A stretch of 64,000 bases of DNA from Tetradesmus obliquus. Taxonomy: Eukaryota; Chlorophyta; Chlorophyceae; Sphaeropleales; Scenedesmaceae. The stretch is taken from the NCBI GenBank assembly GCA_030272155.1, contig CP126197.1:3836001-3900000 (forward strand), read 5' to 3'. A program made the position numbers and the translations under genes. Below, one piece after another: positions 50,249-63,149 of the stretch; the stretch's first letter is position 1, and the number at the start of each line of letters is the position of its first letter. Below the pieces are notes generated by a model. The model ran no database searches and was not told the origin of the DNA. It saw only the letters and a program-made list of their open reading frames with translations.

Positions 50249-51378
50249 TTTGTTGTGGTAGATAGAGCATTGCAATTGAATTCAGTCGTCATCTCGGTAT
50301 GAGCACATCATGTGAATGATCATTTACTTGGTATCATCATACCAAGGCTGGCTGCATCCGATGAGTTGAGTGAACATGCGGCAGTCGTTGTCATCAAGAT
50401 CAAGTTCATCAACATATTTTTTGTGATTGTATTACCATCCAGGCCAAGACCACACATATATTTAAGGGTCCTTATTGGCAGTGACCCAACACAGGAGCAG
50501 CACCTGCATGCAGCTGCGTGCCTGCTGCACAGCAGACACCACAGCCAGCACCTACAAATTCATGGAAGGCTGTATGCAGACACTGCTGCAACTCGGTGCA
50601 CCCCTGTCAACGTGGCGAACTACAAGCCAGCATCTAGGCTATAGCTTCCGCAACAGCGTTGAACGACTGTAAACAACAATAGCCTGCATGCATGCAACTA
50701 ATGAAGTTTCCATGTCAACAACACACATGTGCAGAGCGTGTACTACCTGTGAACTTCAAACACGTCCGAAAGGCTGTGCCAACTCACCATGCACTGTACA
50801 CCAGCAGCAGTGGCAAGTGCACGGCAGACGCTGCACATCAAGTCATCTGATCCAGCATTGCTTGCAGGTGCGCAGTTGCGCACCATGCCTAAAACTGTCG
50901 TTTTACATCAGGCTCTCTCGCATACGCTGCCGAGCATTGCCAGGTGGGCCACGTCACAGATGCTGCAACCTGAAGCTGAGCCTACGTATACGCACATCAA
51001 CTGGCTATGATATACACATGATACACGCTTGCAGGGCACAGGGCCTGTACAAACAGCATGCCAGCAAGAAATCCTGCCAAGAAAGTGGGGCTGTCTGCTC
51101 TCACACAGGGTGGAACAGCAGCAGCCATGCACACAAATGCAGTAGGTCCAAATGTGCTTAGCCCGGCCACAACACACTGCACCTTGCACAACTGCTGATG
51201 CAAACTCTGAAGCTTCACTAGCCCTGGCGATACAGCAGTGCAAGGCACGCCATTGCAGCATGACCGCATCCCTGCATTCTGCTATACTGCAGCTACGGGC
51301 TACGCAGCAGCGCAGGGCACACCAGGCAGTACTGCAACACCCTTGCCACCTCAGCAGCTGCGCCTACGCAGCTACGGG
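50249..51378. other. intergenic between convergent SDR and legumain genes
   Basis: No gene was recognised. At about 51290-51335 there is a copy of the legumain gene's last coding bases and stop region (GCTACGGGCTACGCAGCAGC GCAGGGCACACCAGGCAG). Confidence 0.55.
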
Positions 51379-51520
51379 CTACGCAGCAGCGCAGGGCACA
51401 CCAGGCAGCACCTGAGCCAGCGCGCGCGGCTGCACGCCTGCGTTGCACAGGTTGGCGAAGAGGCGAGTCTGCTTCATGCCGTACTGGTCCAACTGCCCAC
51501 AGCGGGCCTCCCACGCCTGC

Positions 51521-51555
<35 letters not shown>

Positions 51556-51688
51556 TGACGGCGTCAGCAAGCAGTGCCTGCAAGGTGACGCTGCATGGTG
51601 GATTAACAGCAGCTGCTGACTGATTGCAAACATCCCTCAATCCCATAACTCAGTATGACGGCAGTAGAAGCTGTGATTTGCGCAACTC

Positions 51689-51730
<42 letters not shown>

Positions 51731-54700
51731 CAGCAGCAGCGCCTCACCTGCACCATGCCTCTCAGGCACTCCCAGCTGCCCACCACAACAGTGTTATGCA
51801 AGCAATGCATACTCTTACTACAACTTCAGCAACAGAAAAGCAGCAGCAGCAGCAGCAGCTCACCTGCACCATGCCTCTCAGGCACTCCCAGCTGTCCACC
51901 ACAGGCAGCCCCTCCCTGCCAGGCAGAGGCCCAAGCAGTGCCTCAACAAAGCTATCAGCAACATCACCCAGCAAACCACTGCTGCTGCTGCTGCTGCTGC
52001 TGGAAGCTGCGGCCATCAGCTGCACTGCTGCCACCCGCCCACGCTCCTGCACAAGCTGCTGCTGCTGCTGCTGCCGGTTGTTGCTTGCTGGCGCAGCATA
52101 CAGCGCCTGCAGAGCGGCAGGCTGCGCAGCAGGCAGCACCTGCTGCGGCTGCCATCCAAGGTTTGACAGCAGCAGGTGACCCACATCAGGCTGCTTGATC
52201 AGAGCCACAGCAGCAGCACGCACAGATGCTTCCAGAGACTGCCGAGCAGCCGTAGCGCTATGCAGCGCGGCAGCAGCAGCAGCACGCCGGCGCGGGCATG
52301 CGCTGTGCTGCGCGGCATGCGCCAGCGGCAGCAGGTCTGCATCTCGCTGCAGTACGCTCTTCGTCTGCTTGGGTGCTGCAGCGCGCTTCTGCCCCTGCTG
52401 CTTCCGCTGCCGTGCTGCATTGCGCAGGAACGCCACACCCTGCTGCTGCTGCTGCACCTGCTGCTCCTCAAACTCGATCCACGCAGCTGAAGGAAAGCTG
52501 GGAGTAGGTGGCACGCTACCGTTGTGCATCATTCCCTGGTAGTCTCCTGCAAGCTCTTTATCAATATCTAATGCACCGTACTGCATGACATGGCTCCCCT
52601 GTTCATATGTGAAGTTCTGGCTCGTGCGGCGCTTGATCGACTTGTACTGCTGCAGCAGCGTTTCGTGCGTGAGGTCTGATGCCTCCGCATCTTCCATCCA
52701 GGCAACTGAATAGAGGTCGCCGAGGCAGGTGTAGAACTGTGGAGCAGGCGGGGATACAGCCAGCTGCTGCTGCTGCTGCTGCAAGTTGTCCTGGGGGGTG
52801 GATGCTGAAGGGAGCTGCTGTGCAGGGATGGAAAAAGGAATCACCAGCCGCTGTGCATAGCGCAGCCCATTCAACAGCATCTGCAGCCAGCTGCCGCTGC
52901 TGCTGCTGTTGCCGGTGTCTGAGCTGACCTCCTCAGCTGCTGCTGCTGCTGCTGCCGGCAGGCTGTTGCTGGGTTCGTTGGTTCCAGCTGCTGCTGCTGC
53001 TGCTGTGCCGAAGAACTCAGGGCAGTAGGTGGCCCAAGAGGACTCGTATGCATTGGCTGCTGTGGTGACGTATGCTGCCATGTTGCTGTCGAGCAGGCCT
53101 TCGAACATGCTGCCACTCTCGCAGGCCTCAATGTACCTGGCAGCAGCAGCAGGCAAAAGCAGACACGGAGGCAGCAGCAGGATCGCAGATCATCAGGAAC
53201 AAGTCCGCATGCACCACCCTTACCATCCACCAACAACAAGTGACCTTATAGAATTGGCTCAACCAACTACCTCCAGCTTGCTGGTCAACCAACTGCTGAT
53301 GCTCGACATCAGTTGACCAGCAGCTCACCCTGACGCCAACCGTGCTAAGCCGCAGAGCCACACACTTACACCTGATTGTTATTTAAAACAGCGTAACACA
53401 CACCCAGGTGTGCTACACCAGGCCTTACTCACATGACCATCTCCCTGAAGCCTTGGAACTTCATAATGAACCTCACAATGAACCTCAAGTGTCATAAGCC
53501 GGACACGCACACGCATGTAAAACCACACTGTAACACACATGCAGCACAAGCCCAGCCGTGCACCAGGCACCCACTCACATGACCATCTCCTTTAAACCAT
53601 GGCTCTGAAACTTCCACCTGATGCTCGCCATGAGCTCATCAGCAGCACACATCAAACCCCAGTTGTCCCAAAGCCACACAGAAGCACACGCGCACAACCA
53701 CACAAAACACAAGCCCACGCAACCACTCACATGACCATCTCCTTGAAGCCGTGGCTCTGGAACTTCCTCCGTATGCTCGCCATGAGCTCATCGGCATACA
53801 GAAACGGCCCACTCGGCATGCCCAGCACGCCCGCAGCTCCGTGGTCCGAATAAAACAGAAACACCTTGTCGCGAGGCCCCGAGGCGATCACGCGGCCGCT
53901 GCCCTTGTTTGCAAGTGCTGCCGAGTTGCCTTCAAGCACATTGAGGAAGTTGACTGCGTTGACCTGCTCGCCTTTGTAGTCAATGCGCACGCCGCTGTAC
54001 ACGTCAGGGCCACCTGCAGCGCCACAAAAATGGACACGTGAGGCGAGGCAGTGGGTACTCGGCGGCTGCGGCTGCGGCGCGAAGCACAGTCACCAAGCAC
54101 TAGCAAGTAGCAGCCAGCCAGCGCCGCACCTGAATTGTTGAAGACCTGGCTGGGCATGGGGTTCTCCGCGTTTCGCAATAAAACCAAACAAACCCAAAAC
54201 CTTGGGCTAACATTTAAACCCATACTGTGAACATCGGGCTAACATTCAAACTCGTTCAGCGAGTGAATGACCCCGCAAGTGCATGACCCCACCTGGCGCA
54301 TTGAAGACCTTGCCCGGCATGGGGTTCACCCGGTTGTGCAGTCAACAAAGGACCAACAAAACCTTGAACTATCATTCAAACCTCACACATTTAAACAGTT
54401 GCATCTCGCACCTGGCGCACTGAAGACCTTGCCCGGCATTGGGTTCTCTGGGTTGTGCAGATAAGAACATAGAACCTTAACTTGGGTTAACATTCAAAGT
54501 GGCCGCACATGTGCATGAATGACCGCACCTGGCGCATTGAAGACCTTTCCCGGCATGGGGTTCTCCGGGTTGTGTGCGATGTCGTCATAGGCCATGACCA
54601 CGATGTGGTCCGGGCTGTAGCCGCCATTAATCAATACCTGGTAGGCGTGGAACACGTCAGCCTGGTGCCTGCAAGAGAAAGATGCAAAAAAAGCAGCAGC

Positions 54701-55489
54701 AGCAGCAGGCACGCGACTCGATATGAGAAAGCAGCTGAGCAGCACCTGGTAGGTCTGACATTCTGCTGCAAAAGCAAGGGTGTTCCGAGGTCCTTCAACA
54801 TCAGCGTGCAACTGTGCGGTCTGCTGCAAAACCAGCCGCCCACCTGTCACAGTAAGCTTGCACCAGCTGTTGCATGCTATGAACACGTGCTGCATGCTGA
54901 GTAATAAACAGCAGCATAACTGTACCAAATTGCATGCATGTGTGCAGCAACATTCCTCCTGCAAGCTGCTCAGCTGCCCCTGCTGCTGATCTCTCATGAA
55001 CCCCACCTGTAGTTGCCCCAACCAGACGAACCAGCAACCAGCAGTGCCCAGTGCGAGCACACGGTTGGGTCATCACCGTCAGCAAAGTCTGCAGGACACT
55101 TCTCCGGCGCACCAGCGTCCTCTGCTGCTTGCTTGCCAAGGCTGTCTTTGTGGTTTGGTGCAACCACATCAGCACCAACAGCACCTGCCACGTCCTGGTC
55201 GGGCGAGAGCCTGCCAGCCAAGCCTGCAAGGGTCGTGAACAGCAGATGCAACAGATGAAGTAAAATTCACGTCCCGAGTGTGTGAACTTGCGTGCATGGT
55301 CCGGGCTGTGGATGTCGAGGCAAGGACACACTTTCACCCGTCACTGGTGAGGCCATGCAGCATGCTCTTGACATCTGACGCGACGAGTTCAGACAAATGC
55401 ACCGAAAGACGAGCTGCATGCAAGCACTCACAGGGACAGCTCGCCAGGCCCAGCATCAGCAGGGTCACCACCAAGCACAGCTTCGCCAT
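51379..55489 (-). CDS. legumain / vacuolar processing enzyme (peptidase family C13)
   Basis: An asparaginyl cysteine endopeptidase of lytic compartments. Exons 55489-55432, 55223-55007, 54668-54529, 54013-53731, 53136-51864 and 51516-51379 join in phase to 702 residues. A signal peptide ([18 protein letters not shown]) leads; the mature start has [20 protein letters not shown]. Further family marks are [43 protein letters not shown] and NFLNVLEGN, the catalytic His in [11 protein letters not shown] and the catalytic Cys in [13 protein letters not shown]. The C-terminal part with ECLRGMV and [22 protein letters not shown] matches the LSAM pro-domain of legumains. Usual length is 430-500 residues; the excess comes from Gln/Ala/Ser-rich insertions in exon 5 between the protease and the pro-domain. 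Confidence 0.93.
51740..51792 (-). repeat. ghost donor of legumain exon 5
   Basis: Plus-strand CTCACCTGCACCATGCCTCT CAGGCACTCCCAGCTG occurs at about 51746 and again at the real exon end (about 51859). The ghost is downstream in the direction of transcription. Confidence 0.92.
53428..53642 (-). repeat. two ghost donors of legumain exon 4
   Basis: The exon end ([17 protein letters not shown] region) with CATGTGAG donor recurs at about 53577-53640 and 53430-53465. The ACACACAAGCCCA... intron sequence is repeated between the copies. Confidence 0.9.
54126..54452 (-). repeat. three ghost donors of legumain exon 3
   Basis: The exon end [13 protein letters not shown] with donor recurs at about 54410-54452, 54292-54340 and 54128-54175, downstream of the real exon at 54529-54668. 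CATTCAAACC...intron words are repeated with a period of about 120 bp. Confidence 0.92.
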
Positions 55490-56134
55490 ACTAGTTGAAT
55501 GCCACGTCTGAGTAATGTTGAGCATTCAACCAACGAAGATCGGCCCTGAACAGGGTGTCCAGCTGACGGATGGCCTGGAACGACTTTCGGTTCACAACAC
55601 GCAGGAATGATTAGGCACCAGCACAGCCTAAACAGTGTCAGGATACTTGCGAGCATACTTTGTCGACAGCAGGATGCCCCTGCTTGACAAACTACGAAAC
55701 CCTCAAGTAACACACTACAGAAGCAGTGAAACTCGTCAGACTGCGACTGTGAGTTTTACAGTGGAGCTTCCTTCTAAACAACTACGTCAAAGAGTTGGGA
55801 CTGGCTGCAGGACGCGTGCTCACTACTGCTGCTCAGGCAGTGTCTGCTGTGTGCACCCCGATCTCGGCCTAGGCCCACCTGATCCATATCATTTAACTGT
55901 CATTCAAACCTTACGCTTACTGTCTCGGCCGTAGTTCACTCCTGCGTTCATCTCACCAGGCACAGCTGCACAGTACTAGCAGCAAGCCTACTGCAGCAGC
56001 GCTCTACTGCTGGGACGCCATGGAAGTCTAGCTGCAGCTAGCAGCCCTATCAGTAGGGCAGGAACACACACAATCATCAACAAACTCCTGCCGCAGCCAG
56101 CAGCGTAGCTACTGCAGCAGCAGCAGCAGCAGCC
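55490..56134. promoter_or_regulatory. divergent promoter region, legumain / SYF1
   Basis: 645 bp between two ATGs on opposite strands. A (CAG)6 run directly precedes the SYF1 ATG. No specific elements are claimed. Confidence 0.5.
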
Positions 56135-56970
56135 ATGGCTGCAGCCGTAGCAGCAGCAGGCAGCGGCGCTGGCCCTGGAGCAGCAGCAGCGGCAGCAGCA
56201 AACCTGGATGACCTCATGCCGAGTGAGGATGATCTGCTGTATGAAGAGGAGCTGCTTCGAAACCCCTACAGCTTGAAGATGTGGTGGCGATACATCACAG
56301 CGCGCGCAGATGCGAGTGAGCGGCGGCGGCACCTGCTGTTTGAACGAGCGCTGCGTGCTCTGCCTGGCAGTTACAAGGTGGGTCGGCTGCTGCAGTTGTG
56401 CGGAATGTGGATTTGTTTGTTTGTTGTTGTGTGGGGTGAGCAGCAGCACTGCACGGTGCGGTGCGATGGTGGGTATGTTGGGGTCTGTAGGTGTGATTGC
56501 GTCTGGGCTGCATGGAGGTTCTTTCACATCCTGCTGCTGCTGTTGTGTGGTAGCTGCCCCTGCTCTTCTGCTGTGCATGTGTCAGTGCTGCTGTGGTTTG
56601 ATGACCCCTAACCCTTGCATGGCACTTGTTGAGGTGCAGCGTAGCGCTGATGCAGCAGGTGCTGTTCGGCCAGCAGCAGTAGATGCACGGCGGCACCAGC
56701 AGCAACAGGAGCAAGCAACAGTACAAGGGGCACCAGCAGTTTTACACTTGAAGCAGGCTGTTTGTTAGGCATTGGAGAGCTCCCGTATCAGCACAAGGAC
56801 ATACTAAACAAAGTCAACAGCAGCACTTGCTGTTACTAGCGCTGCAGCTGTCTCCTGCGCGTGCTGCACCCTGCCGTGCGTGCCGCATGCATGCAAAGGG
56901 CGTGGCACTGTGCAAGCTTAGACTGATGTTGCCAATTCATAGGCCGATAAATGCTGTGAGCGCCTGAAAC

Positions 56971-57015
<45 letters not shown>

Positions 57016-60000
57016 GCAGCTGTGGCACGCCTACCTCTCGGAGCGCCGCGCTGCTGTGCGCGGGCTGGCGCCCAACCACCCCGCGCTGACTGCGCTGGCG
57101 CACACGTATGAGCGCAGCCTTGTGACCATGCACAAGATGCCGCGCGTGTGGCTGGACTACCTGCAGCTGCTCATGGACATGAAGACGGTCACGCAGGTGC
57201 GTTGGGTTTGGGCTTCTGTATCTTGCTTTTGTGTACTACGTGGTGAGCGGCAATATGCACGCGGAGCCGGGACCATGTGTACGGAGCAGATGTTGCAATG
57301 GATGCCAGGGGCGGCACATGCGGTTGCACTGCCTGCAGCTGCTTGTGCGAGTGAGGGTTGCCGTTGTGGATGACCAAGACAGTGTCATAGCAGGATAGAT
57401 TCAGGTTGTAGCACATTCCACTGCCTTGAAAATGAGGCGTCTTTGAGCTGAGGAACGCATGGATGCTGCTGTGGCATCACAGTTGCATGACATGCTGCTG
57501 GTGTTGAGACGTGTGTGCCCTGCTGCTTTGCCTGGGGCTTCTGCTGCCTTGCCCGTGCGTGGTTGCTGCTGGTGGCGGGCAACGCCGTAGCTTCATGTGC
57601 TGTAGTTTCCAAACTGTCTTGCTCTGCTGCCTTGCAGGCGCGCCGCACGTTTGACCGGGCGCTGGCAGCGCTGCCCATCACGCAGCATGACAGGGTGTGG
57701 GTGCTGTACCTGGTGAGGGGCTGCATGCAGGGCAGCACTGAAGCAGCTAGTTGCAGCAGCTGGTTGCAGCAGTTAGTTGCAGCAGCAGCAGCAGCAGCAG
57801 CAGCGAGGCAGGGGCACGACAGGGTGTGGGCGCTGTACCTGGTGAGAGCTTGATGTGGCTGGTTGCAGTGCTGAAGCAGCTAGCTGCTGCAGCAGCAGCA
57901 ACAGCAGCAGCAAGGCAGCGGCATGGCGTGCGCCTTTGCAGGCTGCTGCGCAGTTTTCAGCCGCACTGCTGTAGGGCGCTGGAAAACGACTGGGCTCGGT
58001 GGTGGCGCCAGGCTGTGGTGCATGTATGCGAATGCTTGTTCTGCATGCTGCCTCTGCTGGATCATGCCTCTGCTGCTTAGGCTTTGCTGATGTGCGTGGG
58101 TGTGCGGCTGCACTGCTTTGTTGTTTTGCTGCTGCAGCACTTCCTTGCTCAGCCAGGCATCCCAGTGGAGACAGCTGTGCGCGTGTACAGGTAACAGTGA
58201 TATGCAGCATGTTTTTGCACATACATGTGCCATATCATTGTATCTCACATCATACTTGCGTGCCTGTTCGCTTGCTGGCTGATGAATCAGCCCAAGCATG
58301 ATGTGGCCGTGTTCTTCATGCGTCCTGCGCGCCTCTTGTTACAGCAGACGATGTGTGATATGGCTGCCTGTTGGTGATGCCTGCTGCTTTTGGATGCGCA
58401 CACCATCCTGTTGACCTTTGCTCCTGATAATATGACGTCTACAAACAAAAGCTCACGTTCCTGGAATTTCTTGCTCCCATGCAGGCGCTACCTGCAGCTG
58501 GAGCCCACCCACGCAGAGGAGTTTGTGGCGTACCTTAAGCAGAAGGTGAGGCTACGGCTGCATGGCCATGGTTTGCGGGCGGTCTGCGGGATTAGCTACA
58601 GCATGTGTGGTGCGGCTGGTTGCAGCGTCAGACATACCTTGTTAGGCAAACTTGCACCCACTACAGTGTCAACATTCCACAACAACAGCAGCGCTGAGAC
58701 AAAGCTGCAAAGCGGCTGTCAGGCATGCTCAATGATGACACCTTCCGCAGCATTGAGGGCAAGAGCAAGCACACGCAGGCTCAAGCATAACATGTTAATA
58801 ACAGTGCTCGAACTCATCCGTGCATTGTCATGATGCAAACCACATGCAGGAGCGCTGGGGCGAGGCGGCAAAGCGGCTGTCAGGCATGCTCAATGATGAC
58901 ACCTTCCGCTCCATCGAGGGCAAAAGCAAGCACACACATGTTCAAATGTGCTTGACATGTTACATAACAGTGTGTGCATGTTGGAACCACGTGCAGGAGC
59001 GCTGGGGTGAGGCCGCCAAGCGGCTGTCAGGCATGCTGAATGATGACACCTTTCGCAGCATCGAGGGCAAGAGCAAGCACACACAGCTTCAAACATGACA
59101 TGTTACGTAACATATTACAAAACTAATCTGTGCGCTGTTTGAATTAATCGCCTGCAGGAGCGCTGGGGTGAGGCGGCAAAGCGGCTGTCAGGCATGCTGA
59201 ATGATGACACCTTCCGCAGCATTGAAGGCAAGAGCAAGCACCAGCTGTGGCTGGAGCTGTGTGAGCTCATCACCAAGCACCCAGCGGAGGTGCTGGCGGA
59301 GCGCATCGATGTGGACGCAATCTTGCGGGGAGGCATCCGCAAGTACAAGGACGAGGTGCGCCCTGCTGCTGCTGCTGTCTGTGTTGCTGCTGTGCTGGCC
59401 GCACCCGTAACAATACTGCGGGTTGGCCGGCTCTGGCCAACGCTGGCTGGCTTCCATTTCACACACCGCCCTCTGCCTGTGCCTTCTGCCGCCACATGCC
59501 AATAATCACCCTGGCTTTGACCACATTATCCGTACACATCCTTGTGTGCAGGTCGGCCGGCTGTGGACGGCGCTTGCGGACTTCCACATCCGCCGCGGCG
59601 CGTTTGAGGTGGCGCGTGACGTGTACGAGGAGGGCCTGGCTGCTGTGGCCTCAGCATGACATCAAACCCTAAGCCATCTGCACACTATCAAACCCTGCAA
59701 TCCGGCTGCTCCGGCAGACCTCCACAACACGCCGCCCACTCAGTCTCCTGCCTCCGCTGCATCTAATCACATGCTACCTCCACCCTGCAGGTCGGCCGGC
59801 TGTGGACGGCGCTTGCGGACTTCCATATCCGCCGCGAAGCGTTCGAGGTTGCGCGTGACGTGTACGAGGAGGGCCTGGCTGCTGTCGCCACACCCTGGCA
59901 GCAGACACTAATAAGCCAACTGCCCGCTGCCAAAAGTTGCAGGAATGCCGGCTTGGCTGGCGCTTGTGGCTTTTGTCATCAAACTGCTGCCACATGCTGA

Positions 60001-61523
60001 CAATCACCCCGCCTCCCGCTACTCAAATCCCTGCCTGCAGGTCGGCCGGCTGTGGACGGCGCTTGCAGACTTCCACATCCGCCGCGGCGCGTTTGAAGTT
60101 GCGCGTGACGTGTACGAGGAGGGCCTGGCTGCTGTGGCCACTGTGCGGGACTTTGGGCTGCTGTTTGACGCGCTGAGCCACTTTGAGGAGAGCCTGCTGG
60201 CGGCAAAGCTGGCGGCTGGGGGCGACGATGACGGTGAGCCTTTTTCGCTAATGGTTTGGGTTACTTTGCGGTTGCTTTGAGGGTGCTGGTCTGCAGGGAT
60301 GGGGATTGGGTGTGACAGCGACATTTGATGTTGCTGGGTGTGCAGCCAGAGCATGCTGGTGTGGAGCTCTTGGCTGCTGTGGCCACTGTTTCATAAGTCT
60401 GGGCTGCTGTTGGGCTGCTGTTTGGGCTGCTGTTAGACGCGCTGAGCCACTTTGAGGAGAGCCTGCTGGCCGCAAAGCTGGCGGCTGCAGGGGACGACGA
60501 TGGTGAGTGCTCTGCCGTTGCTTTGCAGCTGAAGACGACAGCGCAGACCTTCTTGATCTGCAGCTGATCAAGCCACCTGCCGTGTGCAACGTCTATGCAA
60601 TGCACTCACAGGTGCCATGGAGACGGACGAAGCAGCACAGGATGATGACGCAGACTTCCTGCTCAAAGACAGCGGCGATGACGTGGACCTGCGCCTGGCA
60701 CCTCACCCATGACCCTGTCACGCCACAACTCTCATCTTTCGTCCGCCAACACATGTGTTCTGCACTTACGCCCTGCCTGATCACGTCTCTTATTGATGAC
60801 TACAGGTGCCATGGAGACAGACGAAGCAGCAGAGGATGATGGCGCAGACTTCCTGCTCACTGACAGCGACGATGACGTGGACCTGCGCCTGGCCCACAAC
60901 CCCTGACACACCAAAACCTCCCACTTTTATGTACATCTGCTGCCGCACCCCAATCAACGCATGCATTTTTATGCATTTGCGCCCTGCCGTACAGGTGCCA
61001 TGGAGACAGACGAAGCAGCAGAGGATGATGGCGCAGACTTCCTGCTCACAGACAGCGGCGATGACGTGGACCTGCGCCTGGCGCGGCTGGAGGCGCTTGC
61101 GGGGCGGCGCGCTGCGCTGCTGAGCGCTGTCATGCTGCGGCAGAACCCGCACAACGTGGCGGAGTGGCACAAGCGCGTGAAGCTCTTTGCGGGAGACCCC
61201 ACAAAGCAGGTGGGCTGCCGCTTGTGTTGTGCATGACTTGCTGTCATGGGAATGACTGCTAGCATGCTGTCATGGGCGGAGTGGCACAAGCGCGTGAAGC
61301 TCTTTGCGGGCGACCCCACAAAGCAGGTGCGTAGTCGGGGGTGTTACAGGTACATCTTAAGGTGACTGTTGATGTGTACATGTACATGCCATTTGGCTCC
61401 ATGGCACGAGGGGATTGTGACGGGCTTGCGACGATGCAGCGTTGCTTAAACTGGTGTTCTGCGCATGTTGCTGCGATGGACAACACTCAAAATCCTCTTT
61501 TCACATTCACCATGCTCGCAAAC

Positions 61524-61573
<50 letters not shown>

Positions 61574-61678
61574 GCCGCAGATCCTGACCTACACGGAGGC
61601 GGGTCAAGACCGTTGACCACGACAAGGCAGTGGGCAAGCCCAACAACACATCACTCTTACACCATTGAATGTGCTTCT

Positions 61679-61717
<39 letters not shown>

Positions 61718-63098
61718 GCTGCAGATCCTGACCTACACGGAGGCGGTCAAGACCGTTGATCATGACAAGGCAGTGGGCAAGCCCAACAGCCTGTGGGTGG
61801 CCTTTGCAAAGTTCTACGAGGGCCACGGCGACATCGCAAATGCACGCATCATCTTTGAAAAGGCGGTGCAGGTGCGTGTGGTTTTGTTTCTTGTAGTTTG
61901 TGTTGTTTCATTGGGTGTTTGTGCCAGTAAAGTTTGCACAAAGCGCAATGTGCCGTGGGTTGCAGTGCTACAATGGTAACCTATATCAGCAGCAGAAGAG
62001 TGCGTCATGTGCCTGTGTATGTGACTGCTAAAATCACTGCCGCTGCTGCTGCTGCTGCTGCCCCTGCTGCCGCAGGTGCCGTACAAGTATGTGGACGACC
62101 TGGCCAGTGTGTGGTGCGAGTGGGCGGAGATGGAGCTGCGGCACAACAACTTCAAGTCTGCGCTGCAGCTCATGCGCCGCGCAACAGAGGTGCGCGGCAC
62201 TTCTTGGCTGCACACAGAGATAAAGACACAGAAAACTCTTCTGTGCTTGACAGAATGACGTCCCCTGGCCAGGAACGACGCGCTGTACAGTCACCAGCTG
62301 GCATGCAAGCTAGGATTTTTACGGATGTGGGTCTGAGGCTGCTGTTCTGAATTCACATTTGAATGGAAGCACACCACTGTGCATGCCACGGCATGTGCTG
62401 CACAATGCAACAGCCAGCTACTGGCAGTATGCCTGCTCATCTTTGAGTTTGCTGGACCCCGCATGATCATGGCTTGCTGTGACAGGTGCCTCAGCGGCAG
62501 CGCAAGCTGAGCCAGGAGCATGATGCACGCGTGGTGTTGTGGACCACTGCTGTCTCCACTCTCTATTGATTCGCTGTGTGCTGCCCGCTATGTGCTGCCT
62601 GTTGCTGTTGGTGCGCCAGGTGCCTCAGCGGCCGCGCAAGCTGAGCCAGGAGGAGGAGCGCAAGCTGCCTGTGCAGGAGCGGCTGTACAGGTGGGGCTGG
62701 GAAGCTGGTGATGGCTGTTTGCTGCTGTTTGTGCTCTGCACCTGCTGTTGATCAGCGGTGCAGCGTAACCATCGCAGTCTGTGCATGAGCGGCTGTATTG
62801 ATTCAGACTTGCACGGCGCCTTGAGCGTCACCATGCATGTTGCTGGTTGAGTTCAGCTGGCTTGTTGGCAGCCTCGCAGCAACCTCGTGACCTGCAACTG
62901 CCCCACTGCAGCAGCAAGCGCAGCAGTGCCGCTGCGCCTACACCTTCTAATGCGTGTCTCAGCTGTACATAACACCCATGTCTTGCCTGTTTCTGTGCTG
63001 CTGCTGCAGGTCCTCCAAGCTGTGGGCCTTCTACGCAGACCTGGAGGAGTCCCTGGGCACGCTGCTGCTGTGTACGACGCCATGCTGACCTGTACCCC

Positions 63099-63149
<51 letters not shown>

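Noticed and set aside
51655-52179. Plus-strand open frame opposite legumain exon 5
   Set aside because: It is an antisense shadow of Gln/Ala codons. The minus strand carries the legumain motifs and closes in phase.
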